A stretch of 64,000 nt of DNA, taken from the NCBI GenBank assembly GCA_029593465.1, contig JAKTNK010000004.1:1-64000 (forward strand). Reading direction: 5' to 3'. Position numbers and translations under genes: made by a program. The notes below the pieces were generated by a model, which made no database searches, was not told where the DNA came from, and was given only the letters and a program-made list of their open reading frames with translations. Source of the stretch: Streptococcus suis (GTDB taxonomy: Bacteria; Bacillota; Bacilli; Lactobacillales; Streptococcaceae). Positions 25,079-34,993 of the stretch are shown here, in pieces (position 1 is the first letter of the stretch; every line of letters starts with the position of its first letter).

Positions 25079-26026
25079 ATGGCTAAGCCTTTATTTTTAG
25101 CGCCAGTAATGCAAGAAAAAATCTGGGGAGGAAAGCGTCTCGCACAAGAATATGGCTATGATATCCCATCGGACCATACAGGAGAGTGCTGGGCGATTTC
25201 AGCTCATCCCAATGGCGTCTCGACCATTAAAAATGGCCCTTTCAAAGGCATGGGTTTGGATGAACTTTATCGTAGCCATCCGGAACTTTTCGGACATCCA
25301 AACGATCAGGTATTTCCTCTCTTAACCAAGATTCTGGATGCTAACGATTGGCTTAGTGTTCAGGTTCATCCCGACGATGCCTATGCGATGGTTCACGAAG
25401 GAGAGCTAGGAAAAACAGAGTGTTGGTACATTCTTTCCGCTGAGGAAGGTGCTGAAATCATCTACGGCCATAAAGCTGAGTCTAAGGAAGAGTTGGCAGA
25501 GATGATTGCATCTGGAAATTGGGATCAGTTGTTGACCCGAGTTCCTGTGAAAGCTGGCGAATTTTACAATGTGCCTAGTGGGACCATACATGCGATTGGT
25601 AAGGGGATTATGATTTTAGAAACCCAACAATCTAGTGATACGACCTACCGAGTCTATGACTTTGATCGAAGAGATGCTAATGGGCAAATGCGCGAGTTAC
25701 ATGTGAAGCAATCGGTGGACGTAACAACGATTGGTAGCCCCGCAAATAGCACTCCTGCTAGGCTTGCTGTTGGAGGTTTGACAACGACGCTTTTGGTTTC
25801 AAATCCTTTCTTTACTGTTTATCATTGGAAGGTTGACCGTTCCGTGACCATGCAGCGCACGGCACCTTACCTTTTGGTGAGTGTCATTGAAGGAGAAGGG
25901 CATATTATTGTTGATAATGGCATGTACTGCATTCGTAAGGGAGATCATTTCATTCTGCCTCATGACGTAGCCTCATGGCAATTTGATGGACGTCTGAAAA
26001 TGATTGCTAGTCACGTGGGGAGTTAG
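25079..26026 (+). CDS. manA: Mannose-6-phosphate isomerase ManA
   Basis: A 315-residue type I phosphomannose isomerase of the short Firmicute form, interconverting mannose-6-P and fructose-6-P. Zinc ligands are visible in VQVHPDDAYA (Gln, His), KTECWYIL (Glu) and SGTIHAIGKG (His). The cupin C-terminal half is shorter than in E. coli, as usual. It has its own promoter. Confidence 0.95.
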   Translation: MAKPLFLAPVMQEKIWGGKRLAQEYGYDIPSDHTGECWAISAHPNGVSTIKNGPFKGMGLDELYRSHPELFGHPNDQVFPLLTKILDANDWLSVQVHPDDAYAMVHEGELGKTECWYILSAEEGAEIIYGHKAESKEELAEMIASGNWDQLLTRVPVKAGEFYNVPSGTIHAIGKGIMILETQQSSDTTYRVYDFDRRDANGQMRELHVKQSVDVTTIGSPANSTPARLAVGGLTTTLLVSNPFFTVYHWKVDRSVTMQRTAPYLLVSVIEGEGHIIVDNGMYCIRKGDHFILPHDVASWQFDGRLKMIASHVGS

Positions 26027-26106
26027 ACAATACAGATTTTTAGAACTCACAAGTTGGTGTTCCCATAGCGAATGTGATGATACCAGTTTAACAGTATTCC
26101 TTAGAC

Positions 26107-26132
26107 AGGGACCTTAGCAGCTAAGGTTCTTG
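26107..26132 (+). terminator. Possible terminator after manA
   Basis: ACCTTAG/CTAAGGT stem with loop CAG followed by TTCTTGTTTTG, in the 211-base gap before secA. Confidence 0.5.
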
Positions 26133-26178
26133 TTTTGTTTTGACGAGCCTGTTTAGCAGTGTGATAGCTGTTATTTCA

Positions 26179-26207
26179 TTGAATTTACCCCTGTATTATG
26201 CTAGAAT
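26179..26207 (+). promoter_or_regulatory. secA promoter
   Basis: TTGAAT (26179–26184), 17-base spacer, TAGAAT (26202–26207) with a TGC extension, 31 bases before the start. Confidence 0.75.
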
Positions 26208-26237
26208 GAGAAGATAAGACTATCGAAAGGGAAAAAG

Positions 26238-28772
26238 ATGGCAAATATAATCCGAAATATCATTGAAAATGATAAAGGTGAATTGAAAAAGCTTGATAAA
26301 TTAGCCAAAAAAGTGGAGAGCTATGCTGATGAAATGGCAGCTCTTAGTGATAGCGCCTTACAAGCCAAAACAGAAGAATTTAAAAACCGTTACCAGAATG
26401 GGGAAACCCTAGATGACCTTCTTCCAGAAGCTTTTGCCGTTGTTCGTGAGGGCTCTAAGCGTGTCTTGGGACTCTATCCTTATCACGTTCAAATCATGGG
26501 TGGCATCGTGCTTCATCATGGAGATGTGCCTGAGATGCGGACAGGGGAAGGAAAAACCTTAACCGCAACCATGCCAGTTTACCTCAACGCCTTAGCAGGT
26601 GAAGGGGTGCATGTTATTACGGTCAATGAATACCTCACAACGCGTGATGCCACAGAGATGGGGGAGCTGTATAGCTGGTTAGGACTTTCAGTTGGGATTA
26701 ACCTATCTGCCAAATCTTCTGCTGAAAAGCGTGAAGCTTACGCCTGTGACATTACCTATTCGACCAACTCAGAAGTTGGGTTTGACTATCTTCGTGACAA
26801 CATGGTGGTTCGTCAGGAAGACATGGTTCAACGCCCGCTTAATTTTGCCTTGGTCGATGAGGTTGACTCCGTTCTTATCGATGAAGCGAGAACACCGCTT
26901 ATTGTTTCGAGTCCAGCTAGTTCTGAGACCAACCAGCTTTATTACATGGCAGATCGCTTTGTGAAGACCTTGCGAAGTGAGGATTATGCGATTGATGTTC
27001 CAAGTAAGACAATTGGTCTGATGGATTCAGGGATTGATAAGGCGGAGAAGTTTTTCAGATTAGACAATCTCTATGATTTAGAAAATGTGGCGCTAACCCA
27101 CTTTATTGATAATGCCCTTCGAGCTAACTACATCATGATTTTAGACATTGACTATGTGGTTAGTGATGATCAGGAGATTCTCATTGTCGATCAATTTACA
27201 GGTCGTACCATGGAAGGTCGTCGTTTCTCAGATGGTTTGCACCAAGCGATTGAAGCCAAAGAGGGCGTCCCTATTCAAGACGAGTCTAAGACAGCAGCTT
27301 CAATCACCTACCAAAACATGTTTCGGATGTATAAAAAATTGGCAGGTATGACAGGTACTGGTAAGACAGAAGAAGAGGAATTCCGTGAAATCTATAACAT
27401 GCGTATTATTCCGATTCCAACCAATCGTCCCGTAAAGCGGATTGATAATCCTGACTTGCTTTACCCAACTTTGGCATCGAAATTCCGTGCGGTTATCTCA
27501 GATATCAAGGAGAGACATGCTAAGGGGCAACCAATCTTGGTGGGGACTGTTGCTGTGGAGACCAGTGAATTGATTTCCAAACAGTTAGTGGCTGCAGGGA
27601 TTCCACACGAGGTCTTGAATGCTAAGAATCACTTTAAAGAAGCGCAGATTATCATGAACGCTGGTCAACGCGGTGCCGTGACGATTGCTACCAATATGGC
27701 TGGTCGTGGTACTGACATCAAGCTAGGTGAGGGTGTTCGTGAACTTGGCGGGCTTTGTGTTATTGGAACGGAACGCCACGAGAGCCGTCGGATTGATAAT
27801 CAGCTTCGAGGACGTTCGGGCCGTCAAGGAGATCCCGGTGAATCCCAATTTTACCTATCGTTTGAGGACGAGTTGCTACGTCGTTTTGGGACGGATCGAA
27901 TCAAGGCCTTCTTGGAACGCTTTAATGCCGATGAAGATGAGGAGCTAGTTATCAAGTCACGCGTTTTTACCAGTCAGGTAGAGGCGGCTCAAAAACGCGT
28001 TGAGGGAAATAACTATGATACACGTAAGCAGGTTCTCCAATATGATGATGTGATGCGTGAACAACGTGAAATCATCTATGCAAATCGTTACGATGTGATT
28101 ACGTCAACCCGTGACCTAGGCCCTGAAATCAAGGCCATGATTAAGCGTACGATCGATCGTGCTGTTGATGGTCATAGTCAAATGCCCAAAGATGAGGCCT
28201 ATGAAGGCATTCTCACCTTCGCGCAAAATAACCTCCTGCCAGAAGAGACGATTGTTCTGTCTGACTTGGAAGGTAAGAAGTTTAGTGCCATCAAAGAAGA
28301 CCTCTATGACCGTGCATTGCGTATCTATGACCAGCAAATGGCTAAATTGCCAGACGAACAAGCGGTGATTGAGTTTCAAAAGGTCTTGATTCTGATGGTT
28401 GTGGATAACAAGTGGACAGATCACATCGATGCTTTGGATCAGTTGCGTAATTCGGTAGGTCTTAGAGGTTATGCACAAAACAATCCTATTGTGGAGTACC
28501 AGACGGAAGGTTTCCGAATGTTTAACGACATGATTGGTGCCATTGAATTTGACGTCACAAGAACCATGATGAAAGCACAAATTCATGAGCAAGTGCGCGA
28601 ACAAGCACATGATCATGCGACAACAACCACAGTGAAGAACATTGCGGCGCAACAGCCAGCGAATGCTTCTCAATCAGAAGACCTTGATTTCAGTCATGTG
28701 GGTCGTAATGACCTTTGTCCGTGTGGCTCTGGTAAGAAGTTTAAAAACTGTCATGGACGTTCGCAATTTTAA
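26238..28772 (+). CDS. secA: Preprotein translocase ATPase SecA
   Basis: An 844-residue motor that pushes preproteins through SecYEG. Visible are NBD1 with Walker [11 protein letters not shown] (about residue 99), the [17 protein letters not shown] motif (about 205), NBD2 with [13 protein letters not shown] (about 490), and the C-terminal zinc-binding sequence [14 protein letters not shown]. The length matches streptococcal SecA1. The downstream gap holds a strong terminator, so acpS is transcribed largely separately. Confidence 0.98.
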   Translation: MANIIRNIIENDKGELKKLDKLAKKVESYADEMAALSDSALQAKTEEFKNRYQNGETLDDLLPEAFAVVREGSKRVLGLYPYHVQIMGGIVLHHGDVPEMRTGEGKTLTATMPVYLNALAGEGVHVITVNEYLTTRDATEMGELYSWLGLSVGINLSAKSSAEKREAYACDITYSTNSEVGFDYLRDNMVVRQEDMVQRPLNFALVDEVDSVLIDEARTPLIVSSPASSETNQLYYMADRFVKTLRSEDYAIDVPSKTIGLMDSGIDKAEKFFRLDNLYDLENVALTHFIDNALRANYIMILDIDYVVSDDQEILIVDQFTGRTMEGRRFSDGLHQAIEAKEGVPIQDESKTAASITYQNMFRMYKKLAGMTGTGKTEEEEFREIYNMRIIPIPTNRPVKRIDNPDLLYPTLASKFRAVISDIKERHAKGQPILVGTVAVETSELISKQLVAAGIPHEVLNAKNHFKEAQIIMNAGQRGAVTIATNMAGRGTDIKLGEGVRELGGLCVIGTERHESRRIDNQLRGRSGRQGDPGESQFYLSFEDELLRRFGTDRIKAFLERFNADEDEELVIKSRVFTSQVEAAQKRVEGNNYDTRKQVLQYDDVMREQREIIYANRYDVITSTRDLGPEIKAMIKRTIDRAVDGHSQMPKDEAYEGILTFAQNNLLPEETIVLSDLEGKKFSAIKEDLYDRALRIYDQQMAKLPDEQAVIEFQKVLILMVVDNKWTDHIDALDQLRNSVGLRGYAQNNPIVEYQTEGFRMFNDMIGAIEFDVTRTMMKAQIHEQVREQAHDHATTTTVKNIAAQQPANASQSEDLDFSHVGRNDLCPCGSGKKFKNCHGRSQF

Positions 28773-28808
28773 GCTTGTAACAGACTTAGGAAGCTAAAAA
28801 ACAAGATG

Positions 28809-28851
28809 GAGTAAGGTTTGCCAGGTGACTGGAAAAACTTACTCTATTTTT
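28809..28851 (+). terminator. Terminator after secA
   Basis: 16-base arms GAGTAAGGTTTGCCAG and CTGGAAAAACTTACTC with loop GTGA pair almost fully (one mismatch region) and run into TATTTTT. Confidence 0.85.
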
Positions 28852-28864
28852 AGGAAGGCAGGAT

Positions 28865-29221
28865 ATGATAGTAGGACATGGCATTGATTTGCAAGATATT
28901 GCTAGCATTGAGAAGGCCTATCATCGGAAGAATAGCTTTGCCAATCGTGTGTTGACACCAAATGAGATGATGCAATTTGACAACTTAACTGGTAAGCGTC
29001 AAATGGAGTTCTTAGCGGGGCGTTGGTCAGCTAAAGAAGCCTTTTCCAAAGCTTATGGGACAGGCATTGGCAAGATTTCTTTTCAAGACATTGAAATTTT
29101 ATCCGATCCGTTAGGTAAACCTTACATTCATCGCTCTCCTTTTGAGGGTACGAGTCACTTGTCGATTTCGCATCGAGCTGGCCTTGTTCAAGCCAGTGTG
29201 ATTTTAGAAGCCTTACCCTAG
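28865..29221 (+). CDS. acpS: Holo-[acyl-carrier-protein] synthase AcpS
   Basis: A 118-residue phosphopantetheinyl transferase that activates ACP from CoA. Motifs [10 protein letters not shown] (metal-binding Asp) and [19 protein letters not shown] (Glu and Lys) are typical. The gene starts only 14 bases past the terminator T-run; alr follows 41 bases downstream, the usual acpS–alr order. Confidence 0.96.
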   Translation: MIVGHGIDLQDIASIEKAYHRKNSFANRVLTPNEMMQFDNLTGKRQMEFLAGRWSAKEAFSKAYGTGIGKISFQDIEILSDPLGKPYIHRSPFEGTSHLSISHRAGLVQASVILEALP

Positions 29222-29262
29222 CAACTGTCTTTAGCACATGAAAACTTATCAGGAGGATTGGA

Positions 29263-30366
29263 ATGATTTCCAGTTTACATCGACCAACAAAGGCTAAGAT
29301 TAGCTTGGATGCCATTTCGCATAATATCAAGATGGTTATGGCGTCTATCACTAGTCATCCCAAGGTGTGGGCAGTTGTGAAGGCGAATGCTTACGGACAT
29401 GGAGCCATAGCCGTTTCGCATCATATAGAGGGGCAGGTAGATGGTTTTTGCGTGTCAAATATCGATGAAGCTATAGAACTGCGTCAAGCTGGCATCAAGA
29501 AACCCATCTTGGTCTTGGGTGTGGTCTTACCACAGGAGGTCTATTTGGCTAAGGACTATCATCTGACCTTGACGATTGCTAGTATGGATTGGTTTGTGTT
29601 GGCTAGCGAGTTGGGAACTAGTTTAAAAGACTTGGTTTGCCATATCAAGGTTGACTCTGGTATGGGCCGTATTGGGGTGCAAAGTCGGTCTGAGGCAGAG
29701 CAGTTAATTACTGGTTTGCAGGCTTCAGGAGCTAAAGTTGAGGGGATTTTTACGCATTTTGCAACAGCAGATGAAGCTGATCATCAGCAATTTGATGCGC
29801 AACTATCTTATTTTAAAACCCTTATTGCTGAATTAGAGTATTGTCCTCCAGTTGTTCATGCCAGTAATTCGGCAACGAGTATCTGGCATGCTGACACCAT
29901 TTTTAATGCCGTCCGTTTGGGGCTAGTCATCTACGGGCTAAATCCTAGTGGAGATGTTTTGGAGTTGCCGTATCAGTTGATTCCTGCGCTTAGTTTGGAG
30001 TCCGCCTTGGTTCAGGTGAAGGAGGTTCCAGCTGGGACAGCTATCGGTTACGGTGCTACCTATCATTCTCAGGAGCCAGAGATAATTGGCACCCTGCCCA
30101 TTGGCTATGCGGATGGCTGGACACGTGATATGCAGGACTTTAAGGTTCTTGTGGAAGGACAGTTTTGTCAAATGGTAGGCCGTGTTTCAATGGATCAAGT
30201 GACCATCCGCTTGCCCAAGGCTTACCCTTTAGGAACCAAGGTAACCTTGATTGGACAAAGTGGGCAAGCGTATTTATCAGCGACGGATGTGGCTAATCAG
30301 CGGGGAACGATTAACTATGAGGTACTTTGCTTGCTTAGTGATCGTATCCCAAGAGAATATGACTAA
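29263..30366 (+). CDS. alr: Alanine racemase Alr
   Basis: A 367-residue PLP enzyme giving D-alanine for peptidoglycan. The PLP lysine is K40 in [10 protein letters not shown] and the catalytic tyrosine is in [21 protein letters not shown] is the C-terminal substrate loop. AGGAGG precedes ATG. Downstream is recG. Confidence 0.96.
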   Translation: MISSLHRPTKAKISLDAISHNIKMVMASITSHPKVWAVVKANAYGHGAIAVSHHIEGQVDGFCVSNIDEAIELRQAGIKKPILVLGVVLPQEVYLAKDYHLTLTIASMDWFVLASELGTSLKDLVCHIKVDSGMGRIGVQSRSEAEQLITGLQASGAKVEGIFTHFATADEADHQQFDAQLSYFKTLIAELEYCPPVVHASNSATSIWHADTIFNAVRLGLVIYGLNPSGDVLELPYQLIPALSLESALVQVKEVPAGTAIGYGATYHSQEPEIIGTLPIGYADGWTRDMQDFKVLVEGQFCQMVGRVSMDQVTIRLPKAYPLGTKVTLIGQSGQAYLSATDVANQRGTINYEVLCLLSDRIPREYD

Positions 30367-30424
30367 CCTATCTGGAAAAGCCCTATCTGTAAGAACGATA
30401 ACAAGGAAAGACTCAGAAAATGAG

Positions 30425-30450
30425 AAAGGGAGCTGATAAAGGCTCCCTTT
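30425..30450 (+). promoter_or_regulatory. Hairpin between alr and recG
   Basis: Perfect 9-bp stem AAAGGGAGC/GCTCCCTTT with an 8-base loop, 14 bases before the recG ATG. No T-tract follows; it could be a weak terminator of alr or a translation element for recG. Confidence 0.55.
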
Positions 30451-30464
30451 GTAATAATAGACTT

Positions 30465-32480
30465 ATGAATTTACAATCACCGATAGCAGCTTTAAAAGGA
30501 TTTGGCCCAAAGTCTGCTGAAAAATTTGCGACATTAGGTTTGTACACCATTGAAGATTTGTTTTTGTACTATCCCTTTCGTTATGAGGACTTTAAAAATC
30601 GATCGGTTTTTGATCTTCTCGATGGTGAAAAAGCCCTTGTGACAGGGCAGGTTGTGACGCCAGCAATAGTGCAGTATTATGGGTTCAAACGCAATCGCCT
30701 CTCATTTAAAATCAAGCAAGATGAGGCTGTGATTGCCGTTAGCTTTTTTAACCAACCCTACTTAGCGGATAAGATTGAAATGGGACGTGAGATTGCTATT
30801 TTTGGAAAATGGGACGCTCAAAAGTCTGCCTTAACTGGTATGAAAGTCTTAGCACAAGTTGAGGATGACATGCAGCCGGTTTACCATGTCGCACAAGGAA
30901 TATCACAAGCTGCCTTGGTTAAAGCTATCAAAGTCGCATTTGATAGCGGACTCTTGGAAAGCCTTCCTGAAAATTTGCCAGATGTGCTTCTCCAAAAATA
31001 TCGCTTGATGCCGCGTCAAAAAGCTATTGCCGCCATGCACTTCCCTAAAGACATGGCAGCCTATAAGCAGGCCTTGCGGCGTATCAAATTTGAAGAACTC
31101 TTTTACTTTCAAATGCAGCTACAGGCATTGAAGGCTGACAATCAGTCAGAAACCAATGGTCTAGCGATGGCTGTTAACCAATCAGCAGTGTCTGACAAAA
31201 TCAAGGCGCTCCCTTTTACACTGACAAAGGCACAGGAACGTAGTTTAACTGAAATTCTTTCTGACATGACCTCAGGGGGCCACATGAACCGCTTGTTACA
31301 AGGGGATGTTGGCTCAGGAAAAACTGTCGTTGCCAGCTTAGCCATGTATGCGGCTCATACGGCAGGCTTTCAATCGGCGTTGATGGTGCCGACTGAAATT
31401 TTAGCAGAACAGCATTTTGCCAGTTTGACCGAATTGTTTCCAGAGCTCAACATAGCCCTCTTAACGTCTGGAATGAAAGCTGCTGTGAAGCGATCAGCTC
31501 TAACAGCTATTGGTGATGGTTCAGTTGATATGATTGTTGGAACCCATGCCTTGATACAGGAGTCGGTTCGTTACCATCGGCTGGGCTTGGTGATTACTGA
31601 TGAGCAGCACCGTTTTGGGGTAAAGCAACGCCGTGTTTTTCGTGAGAAAGGCGACAATCCTGATGTACTCATGATGACCGCTACACCGATTCCAAGAACG
31701 TTAGCGATTACCAGTTTTGGCGAGATGGATGTTTCCCTCATTGATGAACGACCAGCCGGTCGCAAACCTATTATCACCAAGTGGGTCAAACATGAGCAGT
31801 TAGATACCGTTCTAACATGGATGAAGGGAGAATTGTCACAAGGGGCGCAAGCCTATGTTATTTCCCCCTTGATTGAGGAATCTGAAGCTTTAGATTTGAA
31901 AAATGCGGTTGCCCTTCATGAGGAGTTGACAGCTATCTTTGGTCAATCATTTCGAGTGGACCTAATGCACGGTCGGATGAAGCCGGATGATAAAGAAGCT
32001 ACGATGTCAGCCTTCAAGGATGGGGACAGTCAAGTCCTCGTATCAACAACAGTGATTGAGGTAGGGGTTAATGTGCCCAATGCGACCATTATGATTATCA
32101 TGGATGCGGATCGTTTTGGTCTGAGTCAACTGCATCAGCTGCGCGGTCGTGTTGGTCGGGGGAGTAAGCAATCTTACGCCATTCTCGTTGCCAATCCTAA
32201 AAATGACACTGGAAAAGAGCGGATGCTTGCCATGTGTGAGACCGATGACGGCTTTGTGCTCGCTGAAAAAGACTTAAAAATGCGCGGTTCGGGTGAGATT
32301 TTTGGAACCCGCCAATCCGGTTTGCCAGAATTTAAAACAGCTGATATTATTGAAGATATCCCTATTTTGGAAGAAGCCAGACGCGTGGCAGCAGATATTG
32401 TCAAGGATTCTAACTGGCGACAAGATTCCAGGTGGGAGGTTGTGAGCAAGTTCCTTACTAAAGAGGAACAGTTTGATTAA
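30465..32480 (+). CDS. recG: ATP-dependent DNA helicase RecG
   Basis: A 671-residue branch-migration helicase that remodels stalled forks and Holliday junctions. N-terminal wedge/OB region includes LKGFGPKSAEKF and LSFKIKQ; helicase motifs are GDVGSGKTVVA (I), DEQHRFG (II), TATPIPRTLA (III) and QLHQLRGRVGRG (VI). ATG 30465 fits the usual MN–PIAALKGFGPKS start. The upstream ATG at 30420 in frame would run through the hairpin. No SD precedes 30465. Confidence 0.96.
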   Translation: MNLQSPIAALKGFGPKSAEKFATLGLYTIEDLFLYYPFRYEDFKNRSVFDLLDGEKALVTGQVVTPAIVQYYGFKRNRLSFKIKQDEAVIAVSFFNQPYLADKIEMGREIAIFGKWDAQKSALTGMKVLAQVEDDMQPVYHVAQGISQAALVKAIKVAFDSGLLESLPENLPDVLLQKYRLMPRQKAIAAMHFPKDMAAYKQALRRIKFEELFYFQMQLQALKADNQSETNGLAMAVNQSAVSDKIKALPFTLTKAQERSLTEILSDMTSGGHMNRLLQGDVGSGKTVVASLAMYAAHTAGFQSALMVPTEILAEQHFASLTELFPELNIALLTSGMKAAVKRSALTAIGDGSVDMIVGTHALIQESVRYHRLGLVITDEQHRFGVKQRRVFREKGDNPDVLMMTATPIPRTLAITSFGEMDVSLIDERPAGRKPIITKWVKHEQLDTVLTWMKGELSQGAQAYVISPLIEESEALDLKNAVALHEELTAIFGQSFRVDLMHGRMKPDDKEATMSAFKDGDSQVLVSTTVIEVGVNVPNATIMIIMDADRFGLSQLHQLRGRVGRGSKQSYAILVANPKNDTGKERMLAMCETDDGFVLAEKDLKMRGSGEIFGTRQSGLPEFKTADIIEDIPILEEARRVAADIVKDSNWRQDSRWEVVSKFLTKEEQFD

Positions 32481-32586
32481 AGGTTACTCAGGTTTGAGAG
32501 GGATAGTTACTGCCCGTAAAACACTCGTTTTTTGACAAGTGTTGTGATATGATAGTCTCAAAACTAAAAAGGGAAAGAGGTGCGGC

Positions 32587-33417
32587 ATGATTCAGCTCAT
32601 CGCCATTGATATGGATGGCACACTTCTAGATAGCCAGAAAAACTTGCCTCAAGAAAACATTGCGGCTATTCAAGAAGCCGTTGCGGCAGGAATTAAAATA
32701 GTGATTTGCACTGGACGCTCGCAAGCTGGTGTTAAGCCCTACTTTGATCAGCTAGGACTGACGGATAAAGAATTCGTGATTTTAAACAATGGCTGCTCGT
32801 TGCATGAGACTCTAACCTGGTCAACTCTCTATGATAGGGCTTTGACTAGTCAAGAATTGCTCGAGTTGCAGGCCTATGTTGCGACTAATCCAGAGGTTGA
32901 TTTAGTCCTTGCCACCAATCAGGATCATTATTTTGTAGGGGAAAAGCCCTCGGAACTTGCTCAGGCAGATGCTAACATGGTTTTTACCAAGCTCCTTGCC
33001 ATTAAACCAGATGAGATTGAGACCATCACGGAGCCAGTTTACAACGCCATGTACACAGGGACACCAGAGGCTATAGATGCCTTTCAAGAACAATACGCTT
33101 CAGAAATCACCAGCTATTATAGTGGTGTCAGGAGTCAAGCCTTTCTCTATGAGGTGCTGCCTAAAGGGTGTCACAAGGCAGCTGGTTTGAAAGCCTTAGC
33201 AGCGATGTTAGACATAGACGCTAGCCAAATCATGGCGATTGGAGATGCCAATAATGACCTTGAAATGATGGCTTTTTCAGGCTGTGCAGTAGCTATGGAA
33301 AATGCTTCTGAAAAGGTGAAAGGCTATGCAGACTGGGTTACCTTGTCCAATGATCAAGCAGGGGTGGCTCATGCTATCCGAAACGGCGTTCTTAAGCAAT
33401 CCCTACCGGATAAATAA
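32587..33417 (+). CDS. Cof-type HAD-superfamily sugar-phosphatase-like protein
   Basis: A 276-residue HAD hydrolase of the Cof/YidA class. Motif I is IDMDGTLLDS, motif II lies in VICTGRSQ, motif III has GCHKAAGL, and motif IV is AIGDANNDLEMM. A C2B-type cap lies between residues about 85 and 190. The substrate is probably a phosphorylated sugar or nucleotide but cannot be read from sequence. It stands alone after recG. Confidence 0.9.
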   Translation: MIQLIAIDMDGTLLDSQKNLPQENIAAIQEAVAAGIKIVICTGRSQAGVKPYFDQLGLTDKEFVILNNGCSLHETLTWSTLYDRALTSQELLELQAYVATNPEVDLVLATNQDHYFVGEKPSELAQADANMVFTKLLAIKPDEIETITEPVYNAMYTGTPEAIDAFQEQYASEITSYYSGVRSQAFLYEVLPKGCHKAAGLKALAAMLDIDASQIMAIGDANNDLEMMAFSGCAVAMENASEKVKGYADWVTLSNDQAGVAHAIRNGVLKQSLPDK

Positions 33418-33457
33418 GTAGCTGTCTTGGCAAAGAATAATGTAGAAGAAATGATTG

Positions 33458-33500
33458 AAAGGATTTAGTTTTGTATCGCACAGGACTAAGTCCTTTTAGT
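33458..33500 (+). terminator. Terminator in the gap after the HAD gene
   Basis: 12-bp stem AAAGGATTTAGT/ACTAAGTCCTTT with one G·T pair and a 15-base loop, then TTTAG. The rest of this 359-base gap holds no gene; the only other element seen is the degV promoter. Confidence 0.65.
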
Positions 33501-33718
33501 TTATCTTTAAGCTACTTTTGTTCAGTATAGTCAATGTCATTTAGATAGCTTGTTTCTTTTACTAATCAAAGGTGTTTATTCTAGGTTTTGAACCGATTTG
33601 ACTGTCTTGGGTTTTCAAGAGATGGCATTTTTAAGAGAGCTCATCAGTGTCTTTTAGGCCTAAGAAAGTTTTTTCAAGTGTCATCAGGTAATTTGGGTAG
33701 TCAAAACCCGTTGAATCA

Positions 33719-33727
33719 TGCTATAAT
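33719..33727 (+). promoter_or_regulatory. Extended -10 promoter for degV
   Basis: TGC directly before TATAAT (33722–33727), 49 bases before the start codon; no clear -35. Confidence 0.55.
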
Positions 33728-33776
33728 TTTAATGTAAAATAATTTGTATATCAAACTAATATTAAGGAGATATGGT

Positions 33777-34622
33777 ATGACTTGGAAGATTGTAGCGGAT
33801 TCAGGATGTGATCTGGCAGCATTACAAGGTGCAGAGGAGGGCCTTCGTTTTGTGCGTGTGCCGCTAACCCTTCAAGTGGGGAGTCAAGTTTTCATTGATG
33901 ATGAGGGGATGGATATTGACGGTATGCTGGAACTCTTGAAAACGACAAAAGCTGCAGCAACATCAGCTTGTCCTAGTCCAGATGCCTATATGAAAGCATT
34001 TGAAGATGCTGATAATATCTTGGTGATTACCATCACGGGAGGCTTATCAGGGAGCCAAAACAGTGCCCAAATTGCAAAGAGCCTTTTTTTAGAGCAACAT
34101 CCGGATGTCAACATTCATGTGATTGATAGTCTTTCTGCCGGCGGTGAAATGGACCTTTTGGTGTTAAAAATGCAAGAGCTCATTCAATCAGGTTTATCCT
34201 TTGATGGCGTTGTTGAGCAAATTGATGCTTATCGAGCAAAGACAAAACTTCTGTTTGCCTTAGCTAAAGTGGATAATCTTGTCAAGAATGGCCGATTAAA
34301 TAAAGTTGTGGGGAAAGTCGTGGGGCTCCTTAATATTCGTATTGTTGGCGAAGCTAGTGCTGAGGGAAAATTGGATGTCTTACACAAAGTAAAGGGGCAA
34401 AAAAAATCAGTGTCAACGCTCTACAAAGAAATGGTAACGGCTGGTTACCAAGGAGGTAGGGTCATGGTCGCCCATTGTCGTAATGAGAAGATTGGTCAAC
34501 AATTAAAAGACCTTATTGCCAAGGATTATCCGCAAGCGGATGTAAAGGTTATTGCAACCTCAGGCCTTTGTAGTTTCTACGCCGAGGAAGGTGGTATCCT
34601 AATGGGCTATGAGACTGTTTAA
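33777..34622 (+). CDS. DegV family fatty-acid-binding protein
   Basis: A 281-residue DegV protein. Such proteins bind a fatty acid and in FakB form present it to the FakA kinase for phospholipid synthesis. Visible are IVADSGCDL at the start, ATSACPSPDAYMKAF (a conserved Ser/Cys loop), and ITGGLSGSQNSA and GRLNKVVGKV motifs. ATG 33777 has AAGGAG seven bases upstream. It stands alone; a FakA partner gene is not in this window. Confidence 0.9.
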   Translation: MTWKIVADSGCDLAALQGAEEGLRFVRVPLTLQVGSQVFIDDEGMDIDGMLELLKTTKAAATSACPSPDAYMKAFEDADNILVITITGGLSGSQNSAQIAKSLFLEQHPDVNIHVIDSLSAGGEMDLLVLKMQELIQSGLSFDGVVEQIDAYRAKTKLLFALAKVDNLVKNGRLNKVVGKVVGLLNIRIVGEASAEGKLDVLHKVKGQKKSVSTLYKEMVTAGYQGGRVMVAHCRNEKIGQQLKDLIAKDYPQADVKVIATSGLCSFYAEEGGILMGYETV

Positions 34623-34636
34623 CAATCCATCGGATT

Positions 34637-34684
34637 AGGTTGACGGACATGTTCCTTTGGGAGTATTTCCGTCAACCTTTTTTA
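34637..34684 (+). terminator. Terminator after degV
   Basis: 11-bp arms AGGTTGACGGA and TCCGTCAACCT around a 20-base loop, followed by TTTTTT. Confidence 0.8.
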
Positions 34685-34821
34685 TTGGCAACAATAAAAC
34701 TCTGAAAAACACTGTTAAGCCAGTAATTTTTAGAGTTGATTGGTTATTATATGTGAAATCTTTTTCAGATGTTGGCATACTTCAAACGTATGATTTGAGA
34801 CAACTAAGCCTCTTTTTACTG

Positions 34822-34943
34822 GTACTGTACCCATAAAATGAGACATAAGAAAAACACTCCTGTTGAAAAATCTAGTAAACTAGAAACAGGAGTGTTTTGT
34901 TATGGTCAAAAAAGCCCTTGTGTCACTTCTGATTTTCTATTAA
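34822..34943 (+). mobile_element. Possible remnant of an IS3-type insertion sequence left end
   Basis: Starts with TGGTACTGTACCCATAAA and a following TGAGACA (34839–34845), resembling terminal repeats of IS3-family (IS150-group) elements. It is followed by a nested palindrome (AAAACACTCCTGTT with its complement, and TCTAGTaaACTAGA inside, 34851–34898) and a short frame MVKKALVSLLIFY at 34902–34943 whose first residues match the start of many streptococcal IS3 OrfA proteins. The body of the element is gone. Rest of the 371-base gap: the degV terminator and a promoter. Confidence 0.4.
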
Positions 34944-34946
34944 AAT
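34918..34946 (+). promoter_or_regulatory. Promoter for the Na/Pi cotransporter gene
   Basis: TTGTGT (34918–34923), 17-base spacer, TAAAAT (34941–34946), 47 bases before the start. It lies at the end of the IS-like remnant. Confidence 0.6.
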
Positions 34947-34993
34947 AGAGGTGTCGTATTATTGACAAAATAAAAAAGTTTGGGGATAAACAC

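Noticed and set aside
28116-28673. 185-residue minus-strand ORF inside secA
   Set aside because: Shadow of the secA coding frame; no SD and a Cys/His/Leu-rich composition typical of antisense frames.
32519-32546. AACACT/AGTGTT dyad before the HAD gene as terminator, and TTGACA as its -35
   Set aside because: Stem of only six pairs with the T-run in the loop, and no -10 at proper spacing from the TTGACA.
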